From Coriobacteriia bacterium (GTDB lineage: Bacteria > Actinomycetota > Coriobacteriia > Coriobacteriales > Atopobiaceae), in contig JAUMVN010000003.1 of assembly GCA_030530145.1 (NCBI GenBank), forward strand, positions 87,037-128,799: a stretch of 41,763 nucleotides of DNA. Reading direction: 5' to 3'. The notes under the pieces are model-generated. The model was not told the origin of the DNA. It searched no databases and worked only from the letters and a program-made list of their open reading frames with translations. Positions 8,293-15,530 of the stretch are shown one piece after another. Each line of letters starts with the position of its first letter. The first letter of the stretch is position 1. The translations under genes were made by a program, and so were the position numbers.

Positions 8293-9690
8293 CTACTCCT
8301 CGTAGCGGTTGTCGATCTCCACGAACTTCGTCGAGCTGGCCAAGAAGGTCAGCGGCACGTCCGCCGTGGAGCCGGAGCGGTTCTTGGCGATGATGAAGGT
8401 GGTCTCGCCGACGTTCGGGCGGTCCTCGCGCGAGGCCTCGTCCTCGTTCATCGAGCGGTCGAGGAAGCAGACGATGTCGGCGTCCTGCTCGATGGAGCCG
8501 GATTCGCGCAGGTCGGAGAGCTGCGGGCGCTTACCGGTGCGGTTCTCGACGGTACGGTTGAGCTGCGAGAGCGCGACGACCGGGACCTCGAGGTCCTTGG
8601 CCATGATCTTGATGCCGCGCGACATCTCGCCGACCTCGGTGGCGCGCGAGTCGGCGCGGTGGCCGCCCTGCGGCGGCGAGACGAGCTGCAGGTAGTCGAG
8701 GATCACGACGCCGAGCTTCTTTCCGCGCAGCATGCGGCGGGCCTTGGCGCGCACCTCGGTGACGGTCGTGCCCGGCGTGTCGTCGATCACGATGTCGAGC
8801 TGCGAGAGCTGGTTCACGGCCTCGAGGATCTGCGGCCACTGGTCGTCGCGGATGCGCGCGGAGCGGATCTCCTGCAGGCCGATGCGCGCCTCGGCGGCGA
8901 GCAGGCGCTGCGCGATCTCGGCCTTGGACATCTCGAGCGAGAAGAACGCCACGGAAGCCCCGTGGTAGGCGGCGTTGGTCGCCAGGTTGAGCGCGAAGGA
9001 GGTCTTACCGACGCCGGGTCGGGCGCCGAGGACGATCATCTGACCGGGGCGCAGGCCAAGAAGGGTCTCGTCGATCTTCGGGAAGCCGGTCTGGACGCCA
9101 TGGGTCTTCTCTCCGGAGCTGGACTGCTCCTCGAGCTCCTCGTAGAGGCTGCCCATGATCTCCTCGAGCGACTGCTCGCTTTGGCGCACGTCGCGGTTGG
9201 TCACGTCCAGCAGGAGCTTCTCGGCGCGATCGACGACCTCCTTGGTGTCCTCCGGCGCGTCGAACGCCAGCGCGCTGATCTGCGCGGACGCCTGGATCAT
9301 CTTGCGCAAGGTGGTGTCGCGGTGCAGCATCTCGATGTGGCGGCGCCAGCCGACGAGCGCGAGCGAGTTGTTGCCGAGGCCGAGCAGGAACGAGCGGCCG
9401 CCGATGCGGTCGAGGTCGCCCTGGGTGCGCAGCTGGTCGGCGAGGCTGATGGCGTCGATGGGGAGGTTCTTGTCGAACATCTCCCTCATGGCGGTGAAGA
9501 CGATGCGGTTCGACGGGTGGAAGAAGTCCTCGGGGGTGAGCGCGATGAGGCACTCCTGCAGGGCCTCCGCGCTGATCATCATGGCAGAGAGGACCGAGGA
9601 CTCCGCCTCGAGGTCCTGGGGCATGTCGCGCCCCTCCTCCATCGTCATCTTGGTCGGGTTGATCCCGTAGTCGTCAGCCACTGGCCGCAC
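8293..9690 (-). CDS. dnaB: Replicative DNA helicase DnaB
   Basis: 465 residues, the expected length for DnaB. The N-terminal domain (MPQDLEAESSVLSAMMIS…, about residues 22–115) mediates hexamer and primase contacts. The RecA-like motor contains Walker A GARPGVGKTSFALN (about residue 222), SLEMSKAEIAQRL, the Walker B segment VVILDYLQLV, and LRESGSIEQDADIVCFLDR. It unwinds DNA at the fork after loading at oriC. The start is GTG at 9690; a second in-frame GTG at 9681 is a real alternative because GAAGGGG sits very close to the first. No intein is present. The 429-bp region upstream holds a cluster of DnaA-box-like sites, which suggests DnaA-linked control. Confidence 0.97.
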   Translation of the reverse strand: MRPVADDYGINPTKMTMEEGRDMPQDLEAESSVLSAMMISAEALQECLIALTPEDFFHPSNRIVFTAMREMFDKNLPIDAISLADQLRTQGDLDRIGGRSFLLGLGNNSLALVGWRRHIEMLHRDTTLRKMIQASAQISALAFDAPEDTKEVVDRAEKLLLDVTNRDVRQSEQSLEEIMGSLYEELEEQSSSGEKTHGVQTGFPKIDETLLGLRPGQMIVLGARPGVGKTSFALNLATNAAYHGASVAFFSLEMSKAEIAQRLLAAEARIGLQEIRSARIRDDQWPQILEAVNQLSQLDIVIDDTPGTTVTEVRAKARRMLRGKKLGVVILDYLQLVSPPQGGHRADSRATEVGEMSRGIKIMAKDLEVPVVALSQLNRTVENRTGKRPQLSDLRESGSIEQDADIVCFLDRSMNEDEASREDRPNVGETTFIIAKNRSGSTADVPLTFLASSTKFVEIDNRYEE

Positions 9691-10119
9691 GCCCCTTCAC
9701 GCCTCGTGTTCCTGCACGATATTCTACCTGCGCCGCGCCGAAGCCCGGCCCAGAGCCTCGTTGAGTTGTCTACGTCACGACGCTACACCTGACGTGGGCA
9801 TTCGCGGGGTTTTCAACGTTTTCAACAATCGAACGCGCAGTTGTTCGCCGGTTTTCTACATTCCACCTGTCACAAAACCCTCAAGCCGGGCTTACGGGTA
9901 TGGAAACCTGCGCTTACGGTTCGTTTATGCTTTATATTTGTATATTCGCAGGTAAATGCCGTGTTTTTACCAATCCACAAAGAAACACCCTGCTCACAGC
10001 TTTGTGCAAGCAGGGTGTTCAGTGCTTCGATGAGGTGGTTCTCTCTTCCGAGTCTATTCTTCATGGACGCCCGCGATTGTAGAAATCCGGTGCCGAGAAG
10101 AAAGAAGGGAAAACCTCGC
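9691..10119. other. 429-bp gap upstream of dnaB with DnaA-box-like cluster and AT-rich patch
   Basis: No gene is apparent. From the dnaB side it holds TTGTCTACG (9766–9774), TTTTCAACG (9810–9818), TTTTCAACA (9819–9827) and TTTTCTACA (9852–9860), all close to the DnaA-box variant seen at the origin. A markedly AT-rich stretch at about 9905–9950 follows, and then the terminator hairpin of the rplI transcript. The dnaB promoter should lie here but I could not fix it. Confidence 0.6.
9984..10019 (-). terminator. Terminator of the rpsF–rplI operon
   Basis: An 11-bp stem (AACACCCTGCT/AGCAGGGTGTT) extended by an inner CACA/TGTG pairing. On the minus strand it is followed by TCTTTG (the closing TT of the stem makes TTTCTTTG). 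It lies about 100 bp beyond the rplI stop. Confidence 0.8.
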
Positions 10120-10635
10120 CTACTCGGCGTCCTCCACGACCTCGGCCTCAACCTCAGCCTCGGTCTCCTCGGCGACCTCGGGGGCCTCCTCGGTCACGCC
10201 CACCAGGACGGTCACCTCAGCGGTGATCTCGCGGTAGAAGTTGACCTCGACCTTGTGGGCGCCGACGGACTTGATCGCGTTGCCGCGGCCGACGCGCTTG
10301 CGGTCGACCTCGGTGCCGAGCTGAGCCTGGATGGCGTCGGCGATCTGAGCGGCGGTGACGGAGCCGAAGAGCTGGCCCTCCTCGCCGATCTTGGCGTCGA
10401 CGGTCACGGACTTGCCATCGATGGCGGCCTTGAGGGCCTCAGCGTTGGCGATACGCTCGGCCTCGCGCTTCTCGATGTTCTTGCGGCGCTGCTCGAGCTG
10501 CTTGATGTTGCCCGGGGTGGCGGGCTGGGCCATCTTGTTGGGGAACAGGAAGTTCTCCGCGTAGCCCTGAGCGACCTCTACGATGTCGCCCTCGCCGCCC
10601 TTGCCCCGAAGCTCACCCAAGAGGATGACTTTCAT
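10120..10635 (-). CDS. rplI: Ribosomal protein bL9
   Basis: 171 residues; bL9 is usually about 149. The N-terminal domain MKVILLGELRGKGGEGDIVEVAQGYAEN with FLFPNKMAQPAT is diagnostic. A long central helix (KQLEQRRKNIEKREAERIANAE) connects to the C-terminal domain. The extra length is an acidic tail of about 22 residues (EEAPEVAEETEAEVEAEVVE), apparently lineage-specific and probably disordered. bL9 binds 23S rRNA at the base of the L1 stalk and helps keep reading frame. It is the last gene of the rpsF–ssb–rpsR–DUF2232–rplI operon, 36 bp after the DUF2232 gene. A 7-bp hairpin (GGCCGGC/GCCGGCC, 10653–10671) lies in that spacer. Confidence 0.97.
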   Translation of the reverse strand: MKVILLGELRGKGGEGDIVEVAQGYAENFLFPNKMAQPATPGNIKQLEQRRKNIEKREAERIANAEALKAAIDGKSVTVDAKIGEEGQLFGSVTAAQIADAIQAQLGTEVDRKRVGRGNAIKSVGAHKVEVNFYREITAEVTVLVGVTEEAPEVAEETEAEVEAEVVEDAE

Positions 10636-10671
10636 GGGAATCTCCTTCGGTTGGCCGGCTGTCTGCCGGCC

Positions 10672-11736
10672 TTAATCCTGCTTCGCCCCGTCCTGGGAGC
10701 TTTCCTGCGCGCCGCGCGGAAGGCGGCGGAGGTTGGCCCATATGTCCAGGAGCCCGACGAAACTCATTACGATGAACTGGGCCTCGAGGTATGCCGCGAA
10801 GGCGACCGCGAGCACGAAGGCGAACGTGGGGGTCTTTCGACTCCGCAGGTGCCATACGAGCACGGCGATGCCTTGCGCCGCCAGCGCGTATCTCACGGTG
10901 AGAAGGGCGTTGCCCGCCACCATAAGAAGCGCGTCTGTGGCCAAGCTCGGCTGGGTGAACCACACAGCGAGCCCGACGACGGCCGCGACGAAGATCGCCA
11001 CGACCCAGAGCGGCAGGTCGAAGAGCCCGAAGTCGGGCACCTCGGCCACACGGTCGCGCAGGCGCCCGGCCGCCAGGGCCGCGCCTGCGCACGCGCACAG
11101 GAGCTCGAGCGCCGCGAGCGTCGAGAAGACGGCCGGCCATATGATGCCGACGACCCTCTGGACGACCGCCAAGGTCCCGGGGTCGACCCCCGCGGCCTCG
11201 AAGAGCTGGGTGTTCTCCGACACCAGCCCGGCGAGCGAGTCAGCCAACGTCGTCTGCCACGCGAGCGCATAGGCCTCGGCGATCCCGATGTGGGCCGCCG
11301 CGGCCGCAAGCGCGACCAGGCACGCCGCCCCCGGCGTCATCCGGCCCTTCTCGACCAGCAAGGCCGAGGCGAGGCCGACGAGCGCGGCGACGAGCGCGTC
11401 GGGCACGGACTCGGCGCCGAAGAAGGCGCCGCCCATCCCCGACAAGACGAGCGTTCCGGCGATAATGGCGGCACGGAGCCGCCGAGACCTGCCGGCGCCC
11501 GCTGCGAGGGCACCGAAGCCCACGAGCAGGCAGGCGATCGGCGAGACGAGCCCCGCCGAAAGACCTCCGAGTGCGCAAAGGACGAGGCCGGCCGCCATCG
11601 GAATCCCGGGGCGCGCCTGGTTGCCAGGCCCGCCGTAGACGACGATGGCGTCTTTGCCTTGAGCTGTGTTCTTATCGCCCTGCGAGAACAGTCCCTCCGG
11701 TACCGGCGGGTGCCCTTCTTCATGCGAGAAGTTCAA
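10672..11736 (-). CDS. DUF2232 (YybS-like) multi-pass membrane protein
   Basis: 354 residues with about eight hydrophobic segments beginning at residue ~46 (IPMAAGLVLCALGGLSAGLVSPIACLL). Position between rpsR and rplI, together with the length and topology, match the YybS/DUF2232 family of Gram-positive bacteria. The function of that family is unknown, with a possible relation to energy-coupling-type S components. In Firmicutes the next gene is usually gdpP (c-di-AMP phosphodiesterase); here rplI follows directly. The first ~45 residues are charged and poorly conserved in appearance. The start is a TTG with AGGAAGGG ten bases upstream. No nearer in-frame ATG precedes the first membrane segment, so the exact start is uncertain. 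Confidence 0.85.
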   Translation of the reverse strand: MNFSHEEGHPPVPEGLFSQGDKNTAQGKDAIVVYGGPGNQARPGIPMAAGLVLCALGGLSAGLVSPIACLLVGFGALAAGAGRSRRLRAAIIAGTLVLSGMGGAFFGAESVPDALVAALVGLASALLVEKGRMTPGAACLVALAAAAAHIGIAEAYALAWQTTLADSLAGLVSENTQLFEAAGVDPGTLAVVQRVVGIIWPAVFSTLAALELLCACAGAALAAGRLRDRVAEVPDFGLFDLPLWVVAIFVAAVVGLAVWFTQPSLATDALLMVAGNALLTVRYALAAQGIAVLVWHLRSRKTPTFAFVLAVAFAAYLEAQFIVMSFVGLLDIWANLRRLPRGAQESSQDGAKQD

Positions 11737-11771
11737 AGCTCGCTCGCCCTTCCTCGAAGCGGTTCGGGTCC

Positions 11772-12044
11772 CTAACCGCGGCTACGGCCGCCGCGGCTGG
11801 AGACCACGGGAACGGTGTAGGGCAGAAGGGCCATCTCGCGAGCGCGCTTGATCGCGTTGGCGATGTCCCTCTGGTGCTGCGTGCAAGCGCCAGTGACGCG
11901 GCGCGGCTTGATCTTGCCGCGGTCGGTCATGTACTTACGAAGAAGCTGCGTGTCCTTGTAGTCGATGAACGCAGTCTCCTCCTTGCAGAACTGGCAGAAC
12001 TTGCGACGCGGCTGGCGCGAAAAATCTTGCTTCTGCTGAGCCAT
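11772..12044 (-). CDS. rpsR: Ribosomal protein bS18 (zinc-binding form)
   Basis: 90 residues. RRKFCQFC near residue 15, TGACTQHQR and [12 protein letters not shown] are diagnostic. The FCxFC pair plus the cysteine of GAC and the following histidine indicate the C+ (zinc-coordinating) form of bS18. The protein binds 16S rRNA in the platform of the small subunit together with bS6, which is encoded in the same operon. The short C-terminal tail is Ser/Arg/Gly-rich. It is separated from ssb by 42 bp containing a perfect 18-bp palindrome. Confidence 0.97.
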   Translation of the reverse strand: MAQQKQDFSRQPRRKFCQFCKEETAFIDYKDTQLLRKYMTDRGKIKPRRVTGACTQHQRDIANAIKRAREMALLPYTVPVVSSRGGRSRG

Positions 12045-12063
12045 GTCTTGTTGCCTTTCGTAT

Positions 12064-12081
12064 GGCGGCCGCGCGGCCGCC
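12064..12081. repeat. 18-bp perfect palindrome between ssb and rpsR
   Basis: GGCGGCCGCGCGGCCGCC reads identically on both strands and sits in the 42-bp spacer between the ssb stop and the rpsR start. In RNA it would fold as a 7-bp all-GC stem, a possible transcription pause, attenuator or mRNA-processing signal tuning ssb against rpsR. Confidence 0.6.
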
Positions 12082-12086
12082 GGTGT

Positions 12087-12599
12087 TTAAAACGGGATGT
12101 CCTCGTCGTAGACGTCCGCCGGGGGCGGGGTCTGGACGGGACGGGCCGCCGGCGCCGGCGCCGCGTACGCGGGAGCCGAGGCCTGGTAACCCTGGTTGAC
12201 CTGAGAGTACTGCTGCGGGGCCTGAGCGGCGTAGCCGCCCTGTCCCTGCGAGCCGCCCTGCTGGCCGCCCCTCTGCGAGAGGAAATCAAGGTCGTCTACG
12301 ATGACCTCGAGCTTGCTGCGGCGGCCGCCCTCCTTGGCCTCCCAGGAGCTGTAGCGGAGCTTGCCCTCTACGGCGACCTTCGAGCCCTTGGAGAGGAAGC
12401 GCGAGAGCGCCTCGGCGCGGGAGCCGAACACGACGCAGTCGACGAAGTTGGGGTAGTCCTCCCACTCGCCGGTCTGCTGGTTGCGGCGACGGTCGTTGAC
12501 CGCGACGCCGAACTGCAGGATCTGCATGCCGCTGCCCGTGGCTCGGAGCTCGGGATCCCTGGTAAGGTTACCCGTGATCATCACTTTGTTGATGCTCAT
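12087..12599 (-). CDS. ssb: Single-stranded DNA-binding protein
   Basis: 170 residues. The OB-fold occupies the first ~110 residues (MSINKVMITGNLTRDPELR…, DYPNFVDCVVFGSRAEAL, KLRYSSWE). A Gly/Gln/Ala/Pro-rich linker follows, and then the acidic tip VYDEDIPF, the conserved SSB C-terminus that recruits replication and repair partners. I chose the ATG at 12599 (GGGAG eight bases upstream) over a GTG three codons earlier. The tetrameric protein coats single-stranded DNA at forks. The gene lies between rpsF and rpsR, its usual place. Confidence 0.97.
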   Translation of the reverse strand: MSINKVMITGNLTRDPELRATGSGMQILQFGVAVNDRRRNQQTGEWEDYPNFVDCVVFGSRAEALSRFLSKGSKVAVEGKLRYSSWEAKEGGRRSKLEVIVDDLDFLSQRGGQQGGSQGQGGYAAQAPQQYSQVNQGYQASAPAYAAPAPAARPVQTPPPADVYDEDIPF

Positions 12600-12645
12600 G
12601 CAACTCACTCCCTCTCTGTGCAGGCCGCAGCCTGCGCTTCCGTGC

Positions 12646-12939
12646 TTAGTCCCTGTCCTCGCGGCGCACGATCATGTGGCGCTTGACGGCGTCGTTGATG
12701 CGCAGGACGCGGTCGAGCTCGGTGATCTGCGTGGGGTCTGCGTGGAAGTTGATCAGGGTGTAGTCACCCTCGGTGAGCTTGTCGATCTCAAAGGCGAGCT
12801 TGCGCTTGCCCCAGTCCTCGACGTTGTCGATGACGCCGCCGTCAGTGGTGATAGCAACCTCGATGCGCTTCATAGCGCCCGCGCGCTGCTCCTCGTTGGA
12901 CGTGGGATCGACGAAATACAGCAGTTCATAAGCCTTCAT
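12646..12939 (-). CDS. rpsF: Ribosomal protein bS6
   Basis: 97 residues, the normal length. MKAYELLYFVDPTSNEEQRAG, GGVIDNVEDWGKRKLAFEI and the closing VKRHMIVRRED match bS6. It pairs with bS18 on the small-subunit platform. The ATG has AGAGGAGGT upstream. It is the first gene of the rpsF–ssb–rpsR–DUF2232–rplI operon. The leader contains an 8-bp stem (12964–12992) that may be the bS6:bS18 autoregulatory site found in many phyla. Confidence 0.97.
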   Translation of the reverse strand: MKAYELLYFVDPTSNEEQRAGAMKRIEVAITTDGGVIDNVEDWGKRKLAFEIDKLTEGDYTLINFHADPTQITELDRVLRINDAVKRHMIVRREDRD

Positions 12940-12963
12940 GTGGTCACCTCCTCTGGGCTGATG

Positions 12964-12992
12964 GCTCCGGGGAGTGAAGGTGCACCCGGAGC
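12964..12992 (-). promoter_or_regulatory. Candidate bS6:bS18 autoregulatory leader hairpin
   Basis: On the rpsF mRNA strand, GCTCCGGG and CCCGGAGC form a perfect 8-bp stem with a 13-base loop, about 25–53 bases before the rpsF start. rpsF leaders in many bacteria carry a hairpin bound by the bS6:bS18 complex. The position fits; the conserved loop details I cannot confirm. Confidence 0.45.
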
Positions 12993-13190
12993 AGGAAAGG
13001 TCCGACGGAGGATATTAACACAAGCTTCGGCACATCTTTGCAAAGAAGTGCCTTATGCCAGGTTATTCCTCGAATTTTCTTCCCGCGAGCCCCTTTTCCT
13101 CGTTTGGCGGCAGAGCGTAGCAGAGCTGACCGACGGAACGCCGACGGCTGGCTAACCGCAGGCCGACGGGGTTGTCAACAACGCGCAGGG

Positions 13191-13230
13191 CAGGGGCCCC
13201 GCAGCAAGGCGACTTGCTGCGGGGCCCCTG
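13191..13230. terminator. Very strong hairpin after the DUF4013-like gene
   Basis: A perfect 18-bp stem (CAGGGGCCCCGCAGCAAG) with a GCGA tetraloop on the plus strand. It stands about 30 bp beyond the stop of the minus-strand gene at 13261. No U tract follows on the minus strand (CCCTGCGCG), so if it terminates it does so without one. The rest of the 321-bp gap holds the rpsF leader and a TTGTCAACA site at 13172–13180. Confidence 0.65.
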
Positions 13231-13260
13231 AAACAGAGCACACCGTTTCTCCATCAATGC

Positions 13261-14343
13261 TTAGCCGAGAAGCCCTTCTTGGCCGTCGGGGTCGACGGGA
13301 AGGCCGCCCTCGTCGGTCGGTTCGTCCGAACCGGAGGTCGGCTCCGGCGCGGCGACGGCATCGCCCTCGACCGGGGCGCCGCCGTTCTCGTCGGGCTCCG
13401 GCGCGGGCGCCTCTTCGACGGCGTCCGCAACCGGCTCCGCCGGCGCAGCGGGCTTCTCGTCCTCCTGCGGCGCGACCGGGGACTCCGGGAGGCCGGTCTT
13501 CTCGGCAGCGAGGACATCCGCGGGCAGCGGGTCCTCTTCCCTACCCCAGGACGGGACATCGAACTGGCGCATCCACAGTCCCATGCAGCAGCAGGTCAGG
13601 AGGCTCGAGAAGCTCTTGACCACGAGCGCCAGCACAAGGACGGCGATAACGGCGCCGCCGATCTGCCCGACAAGGTAGCCCAACGCGTCGAAGAGGATGC
13701 TCATCGCGCCGTAGTCGTCGATGTAGTAGTAATAGCTGTCGATGTACTCGAAGAGGCGGATAAGGTACGGGATGGTCCCCAACAGCGACGGGAGCAGCAC
13801 GATAAGGGCGATGACCTTCTCGATCACCGAGACCACGAACTCGATGAGCCAGATGCGCATGAGCCCCCACGGGTCCTTAGAGATCATGGCCCAGAGCGTC
13901 TTCACGCGATAACCCGCCTTGAAGCTCTGATAGATGGTCGCGCGAAGGGCCGCGACGAGGAGGACGACGTCGACGAAAATAAGGACGATGCCCCAGACCG
14001 TGCCCAGGAAATCCCCCACGAGCGGAATCTCGGGCAGGATCTGCCCGACTATGAGGGCCGCGATCGTCCAGCCAAACACGACGACGAACCTGCGCCATCC
14101 GCTCGCGACGAGGTCTCCGACCTTCACCTGGCGCGACGGGGCCTCGGTCGATCCCCAGCTCACGCGGCGGGACCACTCGATGCCGTAGCCCATCACGGCG
14201 AGAGGGCCGACGATCGGCACAAGATACGCGAGGGCGCAGAGGACGACGGGTTTCCACCAGCCCTTTTCCTGGGTCAACATGGCAAAGGCGCGGCTGAAGT
14301 AACGGTCCCGCCTAAAACCGAGAAGCTCTTCTTTGTTCGTCAT
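13261..14343 (-). CDS. DUF4013-like multi-pass membrane protein with disordered acidic tail
   Basis: 360 residues. I place the start at the ATG at 14343, preceded by AGGAG, rather than an in-frame ATG at 14376 without a binding site. The segment VVLCALAYLVPIVGPLAVMGYGIEWSRR near residue 35 resembles the opening of DUF4013 membrane proteins. About five further hydrophobic segments follow to residue ~255, including a Tyr-rich SYYYYIDDYG loop. From about residue 270 the chain becomes Pro/Ala/Glu/Asp-rich and looks disordered. The function of the family is unknown. The gene is apparently monocistronic, between the tRNA-Ser pair and the rpsF operon. Confidence 0.8.
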   Translation of the reverse strand: MTNKEELLGFRRDRYFSRAFAMLTQEKGWWKPVVLCALAYLVPIVGPLAVMGYGIEWSRRVSWGSTEAPSRQVKVGDLVASGWRRFVVVFGWTIAALIVGQILPEIPLVGDFLGTVWGIVLIFVDVVLLVAALRATIYQSFKAGYRVKTLWAMISKDPWGLMRIWLIEFVVSVIEKVIALIVLLPSLLGTIPYLIRLFEYIDSYYYYIDDYGAMSILFDALGYLVGQIGGAVIAVLVLALVVKSFSSLLTCCCMGLWMRQFDVPSWGREEDPLPADVLAAEKTGLPESPVAPQEDEKPAAPAEPVADAVEEAPAPEPDENGGAPVEGDAVAAPEPTSGSDEPTDEGGLPVDPDGQEGLLG

Positions 14344-14413
14344 GATTCTCCTAACATTCGACGTGCCAAAGAGCATACCCCAGCAGGCTTAAAACCATCT
14401 TTAGCCACAAAAA

Positions 14414-14437
14414 AGCCCCGGGTACATTCCCGGGGCT
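14414..14437 (-). terminator. Terminator of the tRNA-Ser pair
   Basis: A 9-bp stem (AGCCCCGGG/CCCGGGGCT) with a 6-base loop. On the minus strand TTTTTTG follows within one base, a proper U tract. It also has CTTTC on the plus-strand side. Confidence 0.88.
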
Positions 14438-14448
14438 CTTTCATTCAA

Positions 14449-14536
14449 TGGCGGAGGAGGAGGGATTCGAACCCTCGTACCCCGAAGGGTAAACGGTTTT
14501 CGAGACCGCCGCATTCAACCACTCTGCCACCCCTCC
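14449..14536 (-). tRNA. tRNA-Ser(CGA)
   Basis: A cloverleaf on the minus strand with a 7-bp acceptor stem (GGAGGGG with CTCCTCC), the long variable arm typical of serine tRNAs, a T-loop TTCGAAT and an encoded CCA end. The anticodon loop is CTCGAAA, giving anticodon CGA, which reads UCG. Confidence 0.95.
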
Positions 14537-14544
14537 GAAGGGTG

Positions 14545-14568
14545 AACAGGGGCCCGTAGGCCCCTGTT
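14545..14568 (-). other. Hairpin between the two tRNA-Ser genes
   Basis: A perfect 10-bp stem (AACAGGGGCC/GGCCCCTGTT) with a 4-base loop fills most of the 40-bp spacer. No U tract follows on the minus strand, so it is more likely a processing or partial attenuation structure than a terminator. Confidence 0.55.
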
Positions 14569-14576
14569 GGAAATTC

Positions 14577-14667
14577 TGGCGGAGAGTCTGGGATTTGAAC
14601 CCAGGATACGCTTTAGACGTATACACGATTTCCAATCGTGCTCCTTCGGCCACTCGGACAACTCTCC
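14577..14667 (-). tRNA. tRNA-Ser(GGA)
   Basis: A minus-strand cloverleaf with acceptor GGAGAGT/ACTCTCC, a long variable arm, T-loop TTCAAAT and an encoded CCA. The anticodon loop is TTGGAAA, giving anticodon GGA, which reads UCC and UCU. It is transcribed first, with tRNA-Ser(CGA) downstream. Confidence 0.95.
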
Positions 14668-14718
14668 AGTTGAAGTGGTGCGGGGGTTATTGTAGCGGAA
14701 CTTTCGGCGGCATGCCAC

Positions 14719-15492
14719 ATGAATTTGGGATCAATTGCTAGGATTGTCAAGAAATACCCTCTCAACCTTTCCGGAGTCGCTATGCTCTCGCTCTTCTCGA
14801 CGGCCAATACGGCGGTCGCCGTCTCGCTCCCCGCCTGGCTCGACCTCGCCTCGGTCGCCGTCGGCGGCATCTCGGGAGCCCTCGTCGCAAAGGAGCGCAA
14901 GCTCGACCCCATCGGCTTCATCGGACTCTCCATGCTCTGCGGATTGGGCGGCGGCCTCATCCGCGACATGGCCATGCAGGTCGGCACGGCGTACATGATC
15001 GACAACGAGTACGCCATCCCCTCGACCATCGTGATCGGTCTCGCGGTGTTTTATTTCGCGCGCATCTTCGAGAAGATGCCCGACCTACTCGAATGGGTCG
15101 ACATCATCTCCGTCGGGCTCTTCGCGCTGGGCGGGACCGACAAGGCCATCGTGCACAGCCTGCTGCCCGTCTCAGCCATCCTCATGGGCACGCTCACGGG
15201 CGTCGGCGGGGGAATGCTGCGCGACGTCTTCCTCGGCGACGTGCCGCGCATCTTCAAGCCAAGCAACTATTACGCGGTCTGCGCGGTGGCCGGCAGCGCG
15301 GTCTACTACGCGCTCGTTGTCTGGCTCGGCGTGGACAAGTACATCTCGGCCGTCGCCCTCATGATTGTGACCGTGGGACTGCGCCGCTGGTCTCTTAGCC
15401 ACGACGCGACAACGCCGGTCGCCCAGGACCTCACGCCGGCCCTCAAGCGTGTCATACGCTCCCACGCGCGCCACGGCGGCAAGAAACACTAA
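14719..15492 (+). CDS. TRIC/UPF0126 family membrane channel
   Basis: 257 residues with seven hydrophobic segments in two repeated halves. Each half carries the family's glycine-rich kinked-helix motif: GLGGGLIRDMAMQ (about residue 75) and GVGGGMLRDVFLGDVPRIF (about residue 158). These are hallmarks of the bacterial trimeric intracellular cation channel (TRIC) and YicG/YadS (UPF0126) family. Members have been described as monovalent cation channels or as small-molecule (glycine) transporters; sequence alone does not decide. It is one of only two plus-strand genes in the window, diverging from the tRNA-Ser genes and converging on the giant adhesin gene. No strong ribosome binding site precedes the ATG, so the leader may be short or the start further in. 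Confidence 0.88.
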   Translation: MNLGSIARIVKKYPLNLSGVAMLSLFSTANTAVAVSLPAWLDLASVAVGGISGALVAKERKLDPIGFIGLSMLCGLGGGLIRDMAMQVGTAYMIDNEYAIPSTIVIGLAVFYFARIFEKMPDLLEWVDIISVGLFALGGTDKAIVHSLLPVSAILMGTLTGVGGGMLRDVFLGDVPRIFKPSNYYAVCAVAGSAVYYALVVWLGVDKYISAVALMIVTVGLRRWSLSHDATTPVAQDLTPALKRVIRSHARHGGKKH

Positions 15493-15530
15493 GCACGACA
15501 ACCCGCAGGCCGGGCAGCGCCCCCAATTCA

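Noticed and set aside
9766..9960. The dnaB-upstream cluster as the main replication origin
   Set aside because: It lacks DnaA-trios and is not at dnaA–dnaN. The 39.5-kb region has boxes, trios and an AT-rich unwinding segment in the right order, so I treat the dnaB site as regulatory.
13176..13181. TTGACA on the minus strand as a -35 for the rpsF operon
   Set aside because: At 17 bp spacing the downstream hexamer is TTAGCC, a poor -10, so I did not list it as a promoter.
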